A stretch of 64,000 nucleotides of DNA, taken from contig CADCXC010000010.1 of the NCBI GenBank assembly GCA_902806595.1, forward strand, positions 2,108,001 through 2,172,000, read 5' to 3'. Below, piece after piece: positions 11,001-23,812 of this stretch; position 1 is the stretch's first letter; each line of letters begins with the position of its first letter. The stretch comes from Pyrenopolyporus hunteri. Lineage: Eukaryota > Ascomycota > Sordariomycetes > Xylariales > Hypoxylaceae. A program made the position numbers and the translations under genes. The notes below the pieces were generated by a model. The model searched no databases. It worked only from the letters and a program-made list of their open reading frames with translations, and was not told where the DNA came from.

Positions 11001-14000
11001 GGGATAGGCCTCGCCACTCTTCCCGGCGACCCCACCATCCAGGTACAAGACCGAATGTGAAGTTCGTGACGACGTCCTGGGGCGCAATGACCTCTAAAAG
11101 TAGGAGGTGTCCGCCCGTTTTTAGGGTTGTGCGCACGTTCTTCATGGTGGCTACTAGATCCTCTGTAGCGTGCAATACACTTCCGGCGACGACCAAGTCG
11201 TAGGAACCTGGCTCGAAACCTTGACTTGCAGCACTGCGTTTCATATCAAACGTCTTGAAGGTCATTCTCTCCTTATATTCTTCCCAGCGAGCTGTTGCCT
11301 TTTCGAAGAATGCCGGAGAGACGTCGGTATAAGTGTATTCCGAGAACCTGAGAGAGCCACTCTTCCGCTCAAGTTCCTTTAGGGCGGCTATGACGCGCGA
11401 TGTCATGCCGCCCGTGCCGGCTCCAACCTCGAGGATCCGGAGATTGGGGTTTTCATGGGTGGCGAGGTCCAGGAACTTTAGCATTCTGTCATCGCACACC
11501 TGCTCGAACATGTCCGCGTAGAATACGTCGGCTAAGTTGGCATCAAAGATGACCTCGAGAGGGTCTATTTTATCGGTGAGAATATCGCTTAGACGGCGGA
11601 CGACAGTTGTATGTAGCTTCCAGGGTGGATGGATGGCTTCGACTTCCTGCAGCAGAACCTCAAGCTCGGCCTCACTTATGTCGTCGGATATTCGGGAGGC
11701 GGGGAGCCGATTGACGTGATGCTCTAACCATTCCATATGCCTCTTCTGCGAATCAGGGACCTTTTGGCGCTCTTCACCGGATAACTGCTTCAGTGTCCTT
11801 GAGGCAACGTTATCTAGGATGTAGGTCAACTTCTGATGGTGTAGAAGCATCTTCTCCTCGTCCCTAACGAACACGTCCGCGTCAACGGCTGACGCAAGTT
11901 GCTCAGGTTCCATCAAGCTAAGCTGCGGCTTCCAATCGATACTATACAGCAGCTTCTTGGTAAGCTGATTCTGTTCTGAGTTTCTCGACACGGCCGCAGT
12001 CACCAGTCTTCCTATCGTAAGCAAGACAGACCCATCATCCGCTATGGCAGATATGCTACCCTCGTCGCTCTCCTGCCCCCCCTTAACTTCCGAAGTAGTA
12101 AGGTACCGAACAGAAGACGTCGCGGGCTGCTGCCACCCTGATTGCGAAAACCACCCATCGACCACGCGTACGGGGACGTTGGTGGCATTGGATAGATCAA
12201 GCCCCATGGTGGTGCTAACACGCAGAACGTGGAAAGCGGAGTCTAGAACCACAGGGTGAACGAGACTAGTGGTCTTCCACTTAGAGATGTCAACACGGGC
12301 GATGGTGTTCGCCTTACCATCCCACCGGATATCCTCGATGACCTGGAAGGATTCTCCGTATCCCAAGCCATGCTCCGTAGCGTCCTCGTAGAAAACCTGA
12401 GAGTCCACGGGCCTCGTGCATAGTTCTTGTGCTTTTGCGAACTGGTCGGCAACCCGTTTATGGGCCTTCCGGCGTTCTTCTTGACAGTCGATCTGCATGA
12501 GATCCTCATACTGGACCTGGATGCTGGCCTTGAAACATTCAGTCCACCGGTTATCGTAGTACGAAAATATCCTGACGTCCGACCACGTAGACTCTTTCTC
12601 ATAAGGCTGCTTAACCGGTCGCAGATGAAGCATAGTCTCCGTTTTATCCTCCCAGGCCTCTTTCACTATGATGGGATTCATGAAATGAGCTTCTTTGACG
12701 TAGTAACCCAAGATCCTGCGATCAGCAGGGCACATCTGCTGCACCGCCTCCATTGCCATCACCAGCATTCCAGCTGCAGGATAAATGACAGTGCCGCTGA
12801 TAACGTGGTCTCCGATCCAGGGCATCGTTTCAACGCTCAAGAAATTTCTCCACCTTGGTTCTAGCGGATTCCAATCGAAAGACCTCGCTCCTAAAGTCTC
12901 GCCCTTGGTGCCCTCACGCAGTCTGTAGTCCCGACTCAGACGGGATTCAGCCCAATAGGTTTTAGAATGGTCGAAAGGGTATCTAGGGCACCCAACCAAA
13001 AATTGACGGGGCGCTTTATCGGACGTCCCCTGGTTCGCCACCTGGATTGACACAGCATGCCCGTAGCAGAAGAGCTTCCCAAGGAGTTCCAAAGTGGTCT
13101 GAGCCGCCGAGTGAGATCGATGGAGAACATAGCTATACCGAATTTGCTGCTTCTTATTCCCCGCCTTGGCTATAGTATCCTGAACCGGCCTACGGAGGGC
13201 CGGATGGGAACCAACCTCAATGAGGTCGGTGATGTTCCCCATACCAACTTTGAGGGTCGATGTCTTCTGCGTGAGAACATCCACAGCATCGGAGAATCTT
13301 ACGGTCGAAACCATGTTCTCGACCCAATACTGCGGGGTCGCCAGGGAAGCAGCTCTGACGGGTTTTCCTGTGACCGATGACACCATTGGGATTGTCGATT
13401 TTATGCTTTTGGGGTCGCCTTCGTTAAGTGAACCCATCTGTCGCATATACTCATCGGCGATCTGGGACATGGAAGGCGAGTGGTATGCAACCCCCGTCTT
13501 CAACTTCTGAGCGAAGATACCATCTTTGTCGAGTCGTTCTCTGGCAGCATCGATGGCGTTCTCCTTGCCCGAGAGAGTGCAATTGAGCGGACTGTTGACA
13601 CAGGCAATATTGATCTGAGCCGAGACATCGGCGCCGACATTCTGTAGGTAGCCTTTGACTTCGTCCTCGGCAAGATTTACAGACATCATAGCCTCTGGTG
13701 AGGCGCTCGTGGCTCTAAGCTGCCCAGCTAACTGCCCGCGGAAGTAAGATACCTTGCAAGCCGCGGTTAAAGATAACGCTCCAATCGCATATCTATTAAA
13801 AAGAGGATTTAGCCCAAATCCTAGAGTTCTATGGGTAGTTTATGTTTACTTACGCTGCAGCAATCTCGCCTGATGAATGTCCGACGACGGCTTTGGGGAT
13901 GACGCCGAAACTCTTCAGTAACTCGATTAACCCTATTTGAACGGCTGTGGAAAGTGGCTGGCTGTATTCAGGGCGATCGATATTCTCCTTATTGTGAAGC

Positions 14001-16372
14001 TCGTCTACGTAAGTGTTAGCTGTAAGTGTTTGGTTTTCAAAGCAATCGCGCGCTCCTTACCAAAGATTGACCACTTGCATCCCAGGCTACGATATGTCTC
14101 GTCGATCTGCTGTAAAGTTCTCTTAAACAGTGGATATTGGAGAAGATCTGAGCCCATGCCGGCGTATTGCGCTCCTTGACCGGTGAAGACAAAACCTATT
14201 CCAACCTCCGAAGAGCTTCGGACCGGCTTGGCGACCGTGAGCTTTACATTATCACCGCGGAGTTCACCGTCAGCAACCGCGAAAGCTCGCCAAAGCATTT
14301 GGCTTCGGCGGTTAGCCAGTGTGAAGGCCAGGTCGCTAAGCTTCCCTGGGCTGTTTGAGACCTCTTTTTCGTAGAAGAGTTGATAATCCTCAATCATTCG
14401 CCGGAGTGCTTTCTCATCCGCAGCGGACCAAACAAGCAACTTCGACGCAGGCTCGGGCTGTTGCTCATTGACGCGATGGTCGTTGGCCGCGTTATTGCTA
14501 CCATTCGTGTCATTGCCAACGTCGTTGTGACCGTTGATTCCATTTCTGCTGCCGTTGGTCTTCTCGTCCCCAATGGAAGGGCGGGTTGCAGTGCAGTGGT
14601 TTCCGGATAAGCCACGATCCCGTACTGTAAAGGAGTTAGCATATATTAATTAGATTATCTGCAGAGCAGCAGTCCCTAGGGAAAGGAGGGTGGGGATGAA
14701 ATTCGCGTACGATAATGGAAAGCGTCGTCCAAAACCACATGTACGTTCGTCCCTCCAAACCCAAACGAGTTCACTGATATACGGCGCACACCCTCGCTCG
14801 GCCAGGGTACACTTTCAGTGGGAACCTAGTCTATTGTTAACGATAAAGAACGCTTTTGATATCTTCTGCACCCACCTTAATATGATAAAAGTCGGCGTCT
14901 ATCTTAGGGTTCAGCTTCTCAAAGTTTGCGCTTCCCGGAATAACGCCCTTCTCAAGCATAACTATAAAGTGTCAGCCATTAGCTTATAAGTAGGAAATAG
15001 AATGGATCTGGTCGCTTACGGATGGCTTTAAGAACCCCAGCTAAGCCACTACTACCTTCAAGGTGACCAATATTTGCTTTTACAGAGCTCCTAAATAGAC
15101 GTTAGATCTGGGGACAATCATAAGATATTTTATGACGTACACGTAAAGGGGGTCATCGGCCGATCGGCTCGTTCTGAAGACTTTTCCTATAGCTTTCATC
15201 TCTATGGGATCGCCAACTGGCGTGCCCGTTCCTGAGTCGGATTATCAGTTTCGGTTCTAACATAGCTAGCGGGAATACTTACCATGGGCTTCCACATAAC
15301 GCGTCAAATCGAGTGGTAGGTTCGCCTTTTTATAAACCTGCCTAATTAGATCTTCTTGTGCCTGAGGACTAGGCTGTGTAAGGCCCGGCGTATGGCCATC
15401 TTGGTTTGAGCTACTAGACCTGATAACCGCCCGGATCATATCACCATCACGGATAGCATCAGAGAGGGGCTTAATAACGACGGCAACAACCCCTTCCCCG
15501 CGAGCATAACCGTTCGCACGATGATCGAAACTATAACAACGGCTGTCTGCAGATAAGAAGTTAAGCGAAGACAGCAATTGGTAAAGGGTCGGGCCAAGAA
15601 TCAAGTTAGATCCAGTAACGATGGCCTATAAGTACTTAGTTAACACAGAACCTCACGATCTAGGGCAATTCTTGCGCTTACCGACGAGGCCTCGCCGTTC
15701 CGTAAAGCCTGGCAGGCAAGATCGAGAGCCAACAAGCTACTCGAGCAGGCTGAGTCAACGTGGATACTTGGGCCGTGGAGATCGAAGTACCAGCTAACAC
15801 GATTTGGTATAATTGAGGAGAAAGTTCCTGTCACTGCTATCCGGGGTACATTGTCGGGATCTTGTGAGATTATCCGCCTATAGTCATCCGTCATTGTCCC
15901 AGAGAACACGCCGCAGCGCGACCCCTTGAGCTTATCAATCGGAATGCCAGCTGCGATGTCATTTGTTAGTGTTTCCGTTGTGATACGGCACGTTTTCTTC
16001 ATTGCTAACTTACCATTCTCGAATGCGTGATATGATGCTTCAAGGGTCCATCGCTGTAGCGGGTCCATAGACGCTGCCTCTTTAGCAGTAACAGAGAAGA
16101 ACGGGGCGTCAAAGGCTCCGGGATCCTCTGTTATAAAATGACCTCCACGGCAGCGGACCTAATAAAATATAAGATAAGATCGTGACCATGGAATAGGACA
16201 GACATACATTGCCCTCACTATTCGCTTCGAAAGATCCATTCTTGATACGCGACTCCGGCCAGGGAGTCATCAGGTTCTTTCGTGTTTCGAGGACATCCCA
16301 GAAACTGGAAACATCGTTAACATCTTGAGGGAGCTTGAACGAAAACCCCACGATTGCTATGTCGTCAGTCAT
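8032..16372 (-). CDS. Highly reducing type I polyketide synthase (KS-AT-DH-MT-ER-KR-ACP)
   Basis: Twelve exons inferred: 16372-16208, 16158-16014, 15950-15682, 15625-15283, 15231-15141, 15090-15020, 14961-14876, 14825-14711, 14624-14061, 14004-13854, 13792-9265, 9204-8032; about 2566 aa, every junction in frame. KS: Cys172 (VDSACSSS), His307 (EAHGTGTP), His347 (KANIGH). AT: Ser660 in GHSSGE. DH: His996 in HVISGTVIYP and Asp1184 (VLDSAFH). C-methyltransferase: SAM motif LEVGAGTGG near 1457. ER: IHSAAGSTGQ near 1990. KR: GGSGGLG near 2200 and SNYAAG. ACP: phosphopantetheine Ser2519 in GVDSL. All catalytic motifs appear intact. It should build a fully reduced, C-methylated chain from malonyl-CoA and SAM. 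There is no thioesterase or reductase release domain. The start gives the usual IAIVGFSFKLP KS entry. Product unknown. Confidence 0.95.
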
Positions 16373-19300
16373 TATGAGTGAAAAGAGATTTGGCTAATAC
16401 CCGTTCCTAAAGCTCTAGCGAGGCTGCCGTCTTCAGAAATGAGAGTGACGAGAGAATGCTCAACGGTTTTCCACTTAAGAGGAGGCACCTTGATCAATTT
16501 GTAGGAAGTGTCCTCCGAAGAGATATCTTGACCTGTCACTTTTGTTGGACCAGCCTACTGGATACTATGGGGCTCTAGGACCCATCGGTAGTGAAGCGGC
16601 TTGTGAATCGATTTAGGAAGGTGTTAGGGCGTCTCGAAAGCCAGCCAAGCATCACAACTAGGGTGCAGATCGTTTAAGTTCACTGCAGGAGGCGAAACAT
16701 AGGTGTTGAAGATGAGGGTGGCGCTTTCATTGGACGGCTGTGCCTTGTTGTCATATCTACGTAGCTTACGGGCTACATTCGGGGGGGCAGTATGCCGGAT
16801 AAGCCAGCCGGCAAATGGTTCACTTATTTTTACCTATAGAGCTACTCACGATATCTTGTCCCTTGTATGGCTGCGCATCTGTCCACGGCATGTGCCCCTT
16901 ACAAAAATATCTTGGCGGATACTCGCTTCTGACGCCTTACGATCTAGCGTTATGGCCCAGTAGGGCTCGGCCGAGACCGGACGTTTTAAAGACCTCCCAG
17001 GCATCGTGGCCTAGGCCGTTCAACTGGAGATAGGCCTATCACAAGAACGGGGGTAGATAGCCAGGGGGGATGCGTTTGCAGCCGCAGGAACTACGAATAG
17101 GAGACTAGGAGAGAGAGAACCTGAGATGGATCCGGAAGTAAAGGGCCTTCAAATGGCAATTCCCCCTGGCGCAGTTAATTCGATCATAGTACTCAAGAAT
17201 CGTCGGTCGTAGGAGCCTAGAGTCGGTATTATAAATACGAAAGGGTAGAGGATGGGCGTGAAAAGACTCGGCATCAGACTCCAGATGCGGTTATGACAAA
17301 AAGTAGGTATTTAAGCCTGGAAATTATATGAATTACATTCTTACTCTATCCGAACAAGAACAACTAGGGACCTGCTACCTGTCAGTGACACGAAATACCC
17401 TACCGGCCCGTCTTGAAGGATAAATCCCACGAAGCCTAGGTATATCCCGGATTCGAATAACAATAATAGGATCCTGTCCCAGCGCAGCTTGTTAGCCGCC
17501 TCAGTTGGTCCGCGCTGGGGTATCGGTTACCAGTTTCGCTACGTTAGATGTTGGGGGAGGTGTCGATCTTGAGGGACGGAATAAGGGTGTTGATACATAC
17601 GTACAAAAGGAACCGGGTTCAGCTCAGCTCGGTGTATACTGGAACCGGGGGAAAGATGCGCTACGTACCCTGTGATTACTGCGGACATATGTAGATGAAT
17701 ACATGGCTAATCGTCCGTGACACTAACATTTGTAACGGAGAAATTCCGAGTGGTTCCACCTCGATCTAGTCTCGGGGAGGTCGAATACGTCGTATGTACA
17801 TACCTTAATCCCTGGGTAGGTAAGGTATTGTATTGTATGGAGGTATGGGGTACGTCCCAACCTCAGGCAGATATGTAGTTTATTTAATCTCATCAACATG
17901 ACGCACGAAGCGTCACTCGTATCATAACACTCGGGACTAAACTTGGAGATTTGTATGGCATAAAATCTACGTGCACTGTGTGATACCGTGGAATTAAGGT
18001 GCGTTCGTCACGACCTTCCCATAGGCTTCTAAGCCCTATTAGGATACGAAGCCAGACGACAAAAATATGAAAATACCAGTGTACGTTTCAAGGGTCTATT
18101 AATTACCTACGTACTAACGGGACCGGGAAACTAGGCAGTTTTGTGCCAACTCCCTACCTGGCCAACATGAAGTAAATAAGAACTTTGAATTGACGCCGCT
18201 GCTGTCCGTGCGGCTACACGTACATACAAACGTACATACACACATACCTACATACCTGGGTACATAAGGTGGTGATAGATAGAAGCACGTATATGGATAA
18301 TCCTACCCCTGTGTGGATTGTCCTTGCTTATATAGAATCTTTCTAGAATTACTTTCCTCCCATAACATCGGATGCTTTGAGGTATCTAAACCGGGCTTCT
18401 GCTGGATCATTCAAGATAAGACGGGGCAGCATTCAACGGGATAGCCGCTCATCATAAGAATTTAAATCTATGCATTAAAAAATAGAAAAAAAAAAAAAAA
18501 ACACTAGTCCGCAAGAACCACAGAGTGTGCACTTAAGGGCTGACTCTTCAAAAAGGATCATCCACCTAGGCATCGGGGAGTGGCGTCTACGTGCGGTAAC
18601 CGCTCGCGAAGACGAAAATAACCCACCTATATTAACTGTCTCTCAGATTCCACCACCACACCGAGAGGTCATTCGTGCTATCTGGTCCTTTGCTGTCGTG
18701 TATCCGGCACACCCCCTTAGATGCCAATGGCTTGTCAGTGGAATCTAAACCACGCAGTCCTCAACTCGAATCATGTGCCACTTAGGGTTTTGGCATAGCG
18801 GAGTTTTTAGGAGGTGCCAAGTGTAGGCCACTGTTTAACGGAATCAAGCGAATCGAAGTCGTCGTAATGGTAGTCCGCGATCCTACAGACCCGTAGTATG
18901 CGAAGATTAGCGGCAATCGATGAAATACATAGGGGGGTAGGGCCAAAATTTATTACCGAAGTCTCATTGCCCCTGCGTCAAGAGTTCTACCTTACCCATT
19001 CATAAACCTACCAGGTATCCTTGCTCCCTGACCCGCTCTACTATTTTAGACCAACATCTAGATGTACGAGCTGGAATATGTCGCTCGTTGTTATCTCTAT
19101 AGTACGTGTTTGTAAAGAGCGGACGGAAACGCAACATTGAAAAATCTAGGACACTGGAATAGGGGTTTACTTCCATTAATTCATAACTCAAAACATTACA
19201 GGCGAAATTTATAACATGATAACTAAGACCCTATGGATCCTATACGGTCTGACGAGTTGCTTTGATATTTCGATATCATCAATTCCGAAATTCGTTGATT

Positions 19301-20985
19301 CAGATTGTATAAAATGGACTCCTTCGAGTTAAACACTCTTCACGACGGGATACTGTTTGAGGATACTACGAGGTACAATACGTACACGTATTGCCAGTGG
19401 CCCAGTGGATTGTTCCGGGCAAAAACAAGGTTGTCTTCACATAGGGGCTAGTCTTCAGGGGTCCCCTGCAGCAACTCATCGTGCCGCTCGTAAGATTTCT
19501 TTTATATGGGCCTGCCCGGATACAAGGTGTGGAAGGGGTAGGTATGGACCTAACTAACCTAATGGATATACGCGATACGCAAAGCCTAACTCCTTAGGAG
19601 ATAGTCACGGAGAGGCGGGATGGGCTGTCGGCGGAGACATACATAGGGTAGGGTATGTAGGGGTGGTGTTACCAAGAGACCGACGCCCAACTTTGCCGAC
19701 AACTCAAATCATAGGATCGACAGCCATCTTCTCTCTCCGACGTAGTTATGTACACAATCTGATGCATACTGCACAGCAATTGCTTACTTCGTTCGTACAT
19801 AGGTATGGTTGCTATTAAGGTCATATCGTTGAGATTTCTGAGGCTGCCATGTGCAAGCGTCCGATATCCCCGAATAGCTCCGTCGTATAGCTTGTGTAGA
19901 ACCATATGCTTATGTTAGGTATTGTACTGTACATAACATCAGTCTTAGTTAAGCTTCTATAAGATCATACGTATAATACATATACGATCTTAAACAGCGG
20001 GATATCGCTCACATGAACTTGCATTGGAGATACTTGTCTAGGACTCTCCTCCCTCTCCAATCTTTGCCTCATCCAGATTGTAGATCGCCTATGTAAGCAC
20101 AAACATGTGAATAAATACAGGGGTCACCTTATGTACGTACGCTAAGAATCTCAGATGTTGAACCCCCCGCATTCTATGGGCCGTCCCGGCTCCCTTCTTA
20201 AATCCTGCGTGCTCAAAAAGTACCAGGAACCTTCTACCGACATTAATTATTGGAGGTCAAGTTTCCTCTCCAACCCAAGCCATCCTCGGTACTTGTATGA
20301 GGACACTATCTCCCAAGGTGTAAGAACGACTACTTGAAGATTCTCGTTGCTCGGAGAATCGTTCTGGTTGGTTTGGGATAGAGGGTCCTTCAGAGTGTCG
20401 ATAAGTATGAGGTAATATATACTTCACATGTGATGCTTCCAGTGAGAAAAGCAAGCCAACACCCTGGAAACAACAAGCTGTTCAACCAAGTTTGCAAGCG
20501 ATTTGGTTAGAAAGCCAATATTGTCACAGATAAAAGTTTTATATGATGTAGTACAAGAGGCATATTAAGAGCCATACATCCCAACATGGTCACTATTTCT
20601 AGTTTATATATATATTTAGATAATGGCATTCTGTACCAGCCACGTACTAACCCGCCATCTAGTTATAATTTCATAACGGCCAGCTTTATCTGGAATCTCG
20701 TTACAACCCGGGGGACTATCATGAAATAGCACCGAAACCAGACTTCAGATTCTCCAAGCCCATTAGGTCCTCCGTATCCCAAAACGTGGCTTAATACAAA
20801 GGGTGCTCCGTTCGAATAACACTATTACGGGGTCGATCATAGCTAATTCCGCGGAAACATAAGGTACTCTATACTCACATTAAGTTTTTCTAACAACATG
20901 CTAATACAAGAAATTCAAAAGCGCTCGCTGAAATATTGCTGTCGGGAAGGATCATAACCCCTTCCATCATGGCCAGCACATATGA
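16373..20985. other. Gene-poor stretch upstream of the PKS
   Basis: About 4.6 kb with no intact gene. The first 0.5 kb holds a coding-like relic on the minus strand (listed separately). The rest has stops in all frames at short spacing, moderate GC, tacatac/acctacatacc-type simple repeats near 18220-18265 and a 16-nt A run at 18486-18501. It must include the promoter of the PKS gene. No tRNA or other RNA was recognised. Confidence 0.55.
16388..16845 (-). pseudogene. Unidentified coding-like relic directly upstream of the PKS
   Basis: One minus-strand frame reads for about 150 codons with only two interior stops (TAA and TAG, both one C-to-T step from Gln codons) before a TAA next to the PKS start codon. 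It reads EPFAGWLIRHTAPPNVARKL, later LNDLHPSCDAWLAFE, LHYRWVLEP and finally WKTVEHSLVTLISEDGSLAR, with amino-acid usage typical of real protein. I do not recognise the family. Because the stops fit RIP-type transitions, a decayed cluster gene is a reasonable inference. Alternatives are unrecognised introns in a living gene or chance openness. Confidence 0.35.
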
Positions 20986-22434
20986 TCATACCCTGTCTCT
21001 CTGCCAGGGAGCGTTATGTGCCACAGCATTACCATCCGTATCGCTCACATACTCCTGCTGGACGGTGACACGAGTCGTACGAAGGATACCCTGATCAAAC
21101 TTCCCATCTTCTCGGAGCTGCTCGGTGGATTCCGAAGGTTGCAGGTCTTTCATCGGTACCCCGAATTCGTCGATCTTTCGATAGGTGTTCGTCTGATTTA
21201 CAACGGAAGACGTCGTAGGTTGTTTGGTGGTTCGTAGGCGACTATTTTTTAAACCCACAAAGGATCTCGCAGCCCTCCTCAGCTTATCCAAGACACCATG
21301 ATCCTTTAGAATCTTCGGAGTAGACGGCATGCATGCGATGATGAACCCACAGGCCATCTCAGCGAAAGCCCAGAACATCACGGGGCCAAAGGAGAAGGTC
21401 GTGTCCTTGACGGTTGCGAAGGATATAGATACGCTCAATCTAAAAGCGGCCGACACGCAAGCCCTACACAACTTCGAATTAGAGAGGTCGTCGGGGGGGA
21501 TCCGCCATATAGGCTAACACTTACAATATACCCAAAGAGAAGAAGAAAGAGACACCCAATTTCTTCTTCAGCGACAACTGCAAGCCCCAAATGACCTTTT
21601 GGGGAAGCACCAGCATTATGATATCGACGAACAGGTTAATTCCCGCCGCTGCGGCGCCCACATCCAGCGAATTGCGGCAATGTCCCTTGATAGTGAAATC
21701 CCAGTTTCTCTCGTACGGGGAACAAATGAAACAGAGAGCGAAGACGAAAGAAACTAGAATCCCGCACTGAACTCCCATGAGGCCATAGCAAGCCCATAAA
21801 AACGAATTCCGCGTGCCAGTGGGGACAAGCATTCGAGTCCATTCTATCAGAATCGCTATTTTGATGAGCGGGATCGCAATCGCATAGGCGATTCCAGCGA
21901 AGTGAACGCACTAGTCCTGCGTCAGCTACTTCGTTTGGCAACTAGGTCTTGATAATGGAGGCTACATACTTGGTTATAGGGGATAATATCCCGCAACCGG
22001 ATGTCATACTGATGGACAAAGTAGCCAGGATAACTAGCCATTCGAACCCCAAAAGCGGTCCAAACTAAGAAGAATAACTAATTCAAGTTAGTAACGGCTA
22101 TCGCAAGGCTCAATGAAGGTTACGACTAACATAGCCAACAAAAATTAAGTCTAATCTCTGTCAGTACAAACGGCTCTATTAGCTTAAACGCGGATGCTAG
22201 AAACCTACAATCCTCAAGCTTCAATTTCTTGAACAGAAAAATCCTCGCGTAGCCACGAATGAGAAGGCAGATAGTCGAGACGGCGACGCAGACGGAGATG
22301 ACAGCGTAGGCCAGGCCGTTTTGATTCGGTGGGTTGTCGAATTGGGATACATGGCCTTCGGGAGGTGGCAACGCGGGACCGTCGAGTACGGCCTGCTGCT
22401 GGTCGGGCGGTAAGTAAGCGATCGCGTCCGCCAT
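20986..22434 (-). CDS. Fungal rhodopsin-domain (PTH11-like) seven-TM membrane protein
   Basis: Four exons inferred: 22434-22131, 22064-21970, 21910-21525 and 21463-20986, all in phase, giving 420 aa. The intron after exon 1 has a GTTAGT donor and a perfect TACTAAC branch site. Family marks: an N-terminal extracellular segment then TM1 (AYAVISVCVAVSTICLLIRG), KLKLED, YPGYFVHQYDIRLRD, KIAILIEWTRMLVP, NWDFTIKGHC, LVLPQKVIWGLQLSLKKKLG, and the last helix near VMFWAFAEMACGFIIACMP before a hydrophilic cytoplasmic tail. This matches the fungal 'rhodopsin domain' integral membrane family, which lacks a retinal-binding opsin signature and is mostly uncharacterised. Such genes often sit in or beside secondary-metabolite loci; a role in the PKS pathway is inference only. 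Confidence is slightly lower for exon 1, where the segment after KLKLED is unusual. Confidence 0.85.
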
Positions 22435-23812
22435 TGTTGCTTCGCCGGGAAAGAAAATGCTTCAGTATTTCGCCATCCGCGAGGGGAGATCTTGCGTGGA
22501 TACGATACTATATAAGAGGTCGCAATGGTCAGGATTAAGTAAAGGGGTAATAAATTTTAGATAGAGTATGAGATTTCGAATATCGACGGGGGGATCTGGG
22601 GGTGGGAGGAGGAACACTCACTAAACACAGACATCTTCCATAACAAGCAACATTCTCATGCTATACCCAACTCAGCGCGCTGAGAAGTTTATGATACAGA
22701 ACCACAGCCCTTGCCCAGCGGGACGCATGCCGCCCATTCCTGGTCATGGGTTAGTTTCTAGTGCTTTCACCACAACGTATTAGGAAGCAGGATTCAACCG
22801 AATCCCCGCCAAAATTTGCATGGGCCTCAAATTTTGGTAGACTCGAATTAGAGATGAAGTGACGGCAGACAGGGCTTTAATGCATGTTGGTCGCCACGCT
22901 GGTGGGCCGCCAATAAAAAGGTCCGAAGCGTTAACGGCACAGGTAGATTATTCTAACTATACTACCTCGCAACACTTGGATTGCGTTACATGAACCTGCC
23001 CATGCACACCCACGCTCTTCTTGCTAATATACCTGAAGAGCAAGGTAGGGTAGTACATGGCATAAGGTGACCCTTGCTAAGAATGTAAAAAGAGATGGGA
23101 AGACGAAAGGTTGACCAGGTAGTTGACCCCGACGAAGAGCCAAGGGGCAGTTTTCAACATAAATCTGCGGCAGCAGTATTTGGCGCTGTGTTGTTGAAGA
23201 TTTTTTATTCATTAAAATAGTATAGGCTGCATTATCTCCCACGATCAATCGTCATAGCACATACATATACATACGGTCCCCGCCGTTCCTTTCCAGGCTC
23301 TTACATCAACTCACAGCAACAGCAAATGACCATTCGGCATTCTCAGAGCATCCTGTTAACGAGAGACCCTGATACTCGATATACGGCATATATCAGTGGG
23401 TCTTGCTGCTTGCTGCAAGTAAAGAGAGTACGTATATGCCAGTTGGTAAGTATTAGCGACGTGATACGCCGATCTGGGGAATGGCTTGTGCAAGGTGCGG
23501 AAGAGGTGGGGAGAAGGGAAGAAGGGGACGCCCTAAGAGTGTACGGTTTAAAAGCACGCCCCATACTAGAAGCTCTATATAATTACGGCGTGCTGGGTGT
23601 TAAGCATAGTATATGCGTGACATCCGTGGGTGGTTCCTGAAGAGCCCCCATCTTCTCCAATACGTACTAGATAGAGACTCCGACGCTGCAGAACAATAAA
23701 GAGATTGCAGTTCATCCAGCAGCAATACCAAAGGATCTAAGACGTCTCACACCCATTTCACGCCAATTCCCAATATCGAGGCCGACCATACAAAGCCCCG
23801 TCGACCCCCGCA
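22435..23812. other. Divergent intergenic region, rhodopsin-like / FSH1
   Basis: About 1.4 kb between divergently transcribed genes, so it should hold both promoters. A 104-codon open frame at 23326-23640 (+) has an overlapping open frame on the other strand and no recognisable domain, and was not called. Nothing else was identified. Confidence 0.55.

Noticed and set aside
16388..16845. N-terminal extension of the PKS into the upstream coding-like stretch
   Set aside because: A TAA stop lies directly before the PKS ATG in that frame, and the ATG already gives the normal start of a KS domain.
22140..22209. Extra intron in exon 1 of the rhodopsin-like gene (GTAGGT donor at 22208)
   Set aside because: Splicing there puts a TAG in frame, whereas reading through to the GTTAGT donor at 22130 keeps perfect phase with the next exon.
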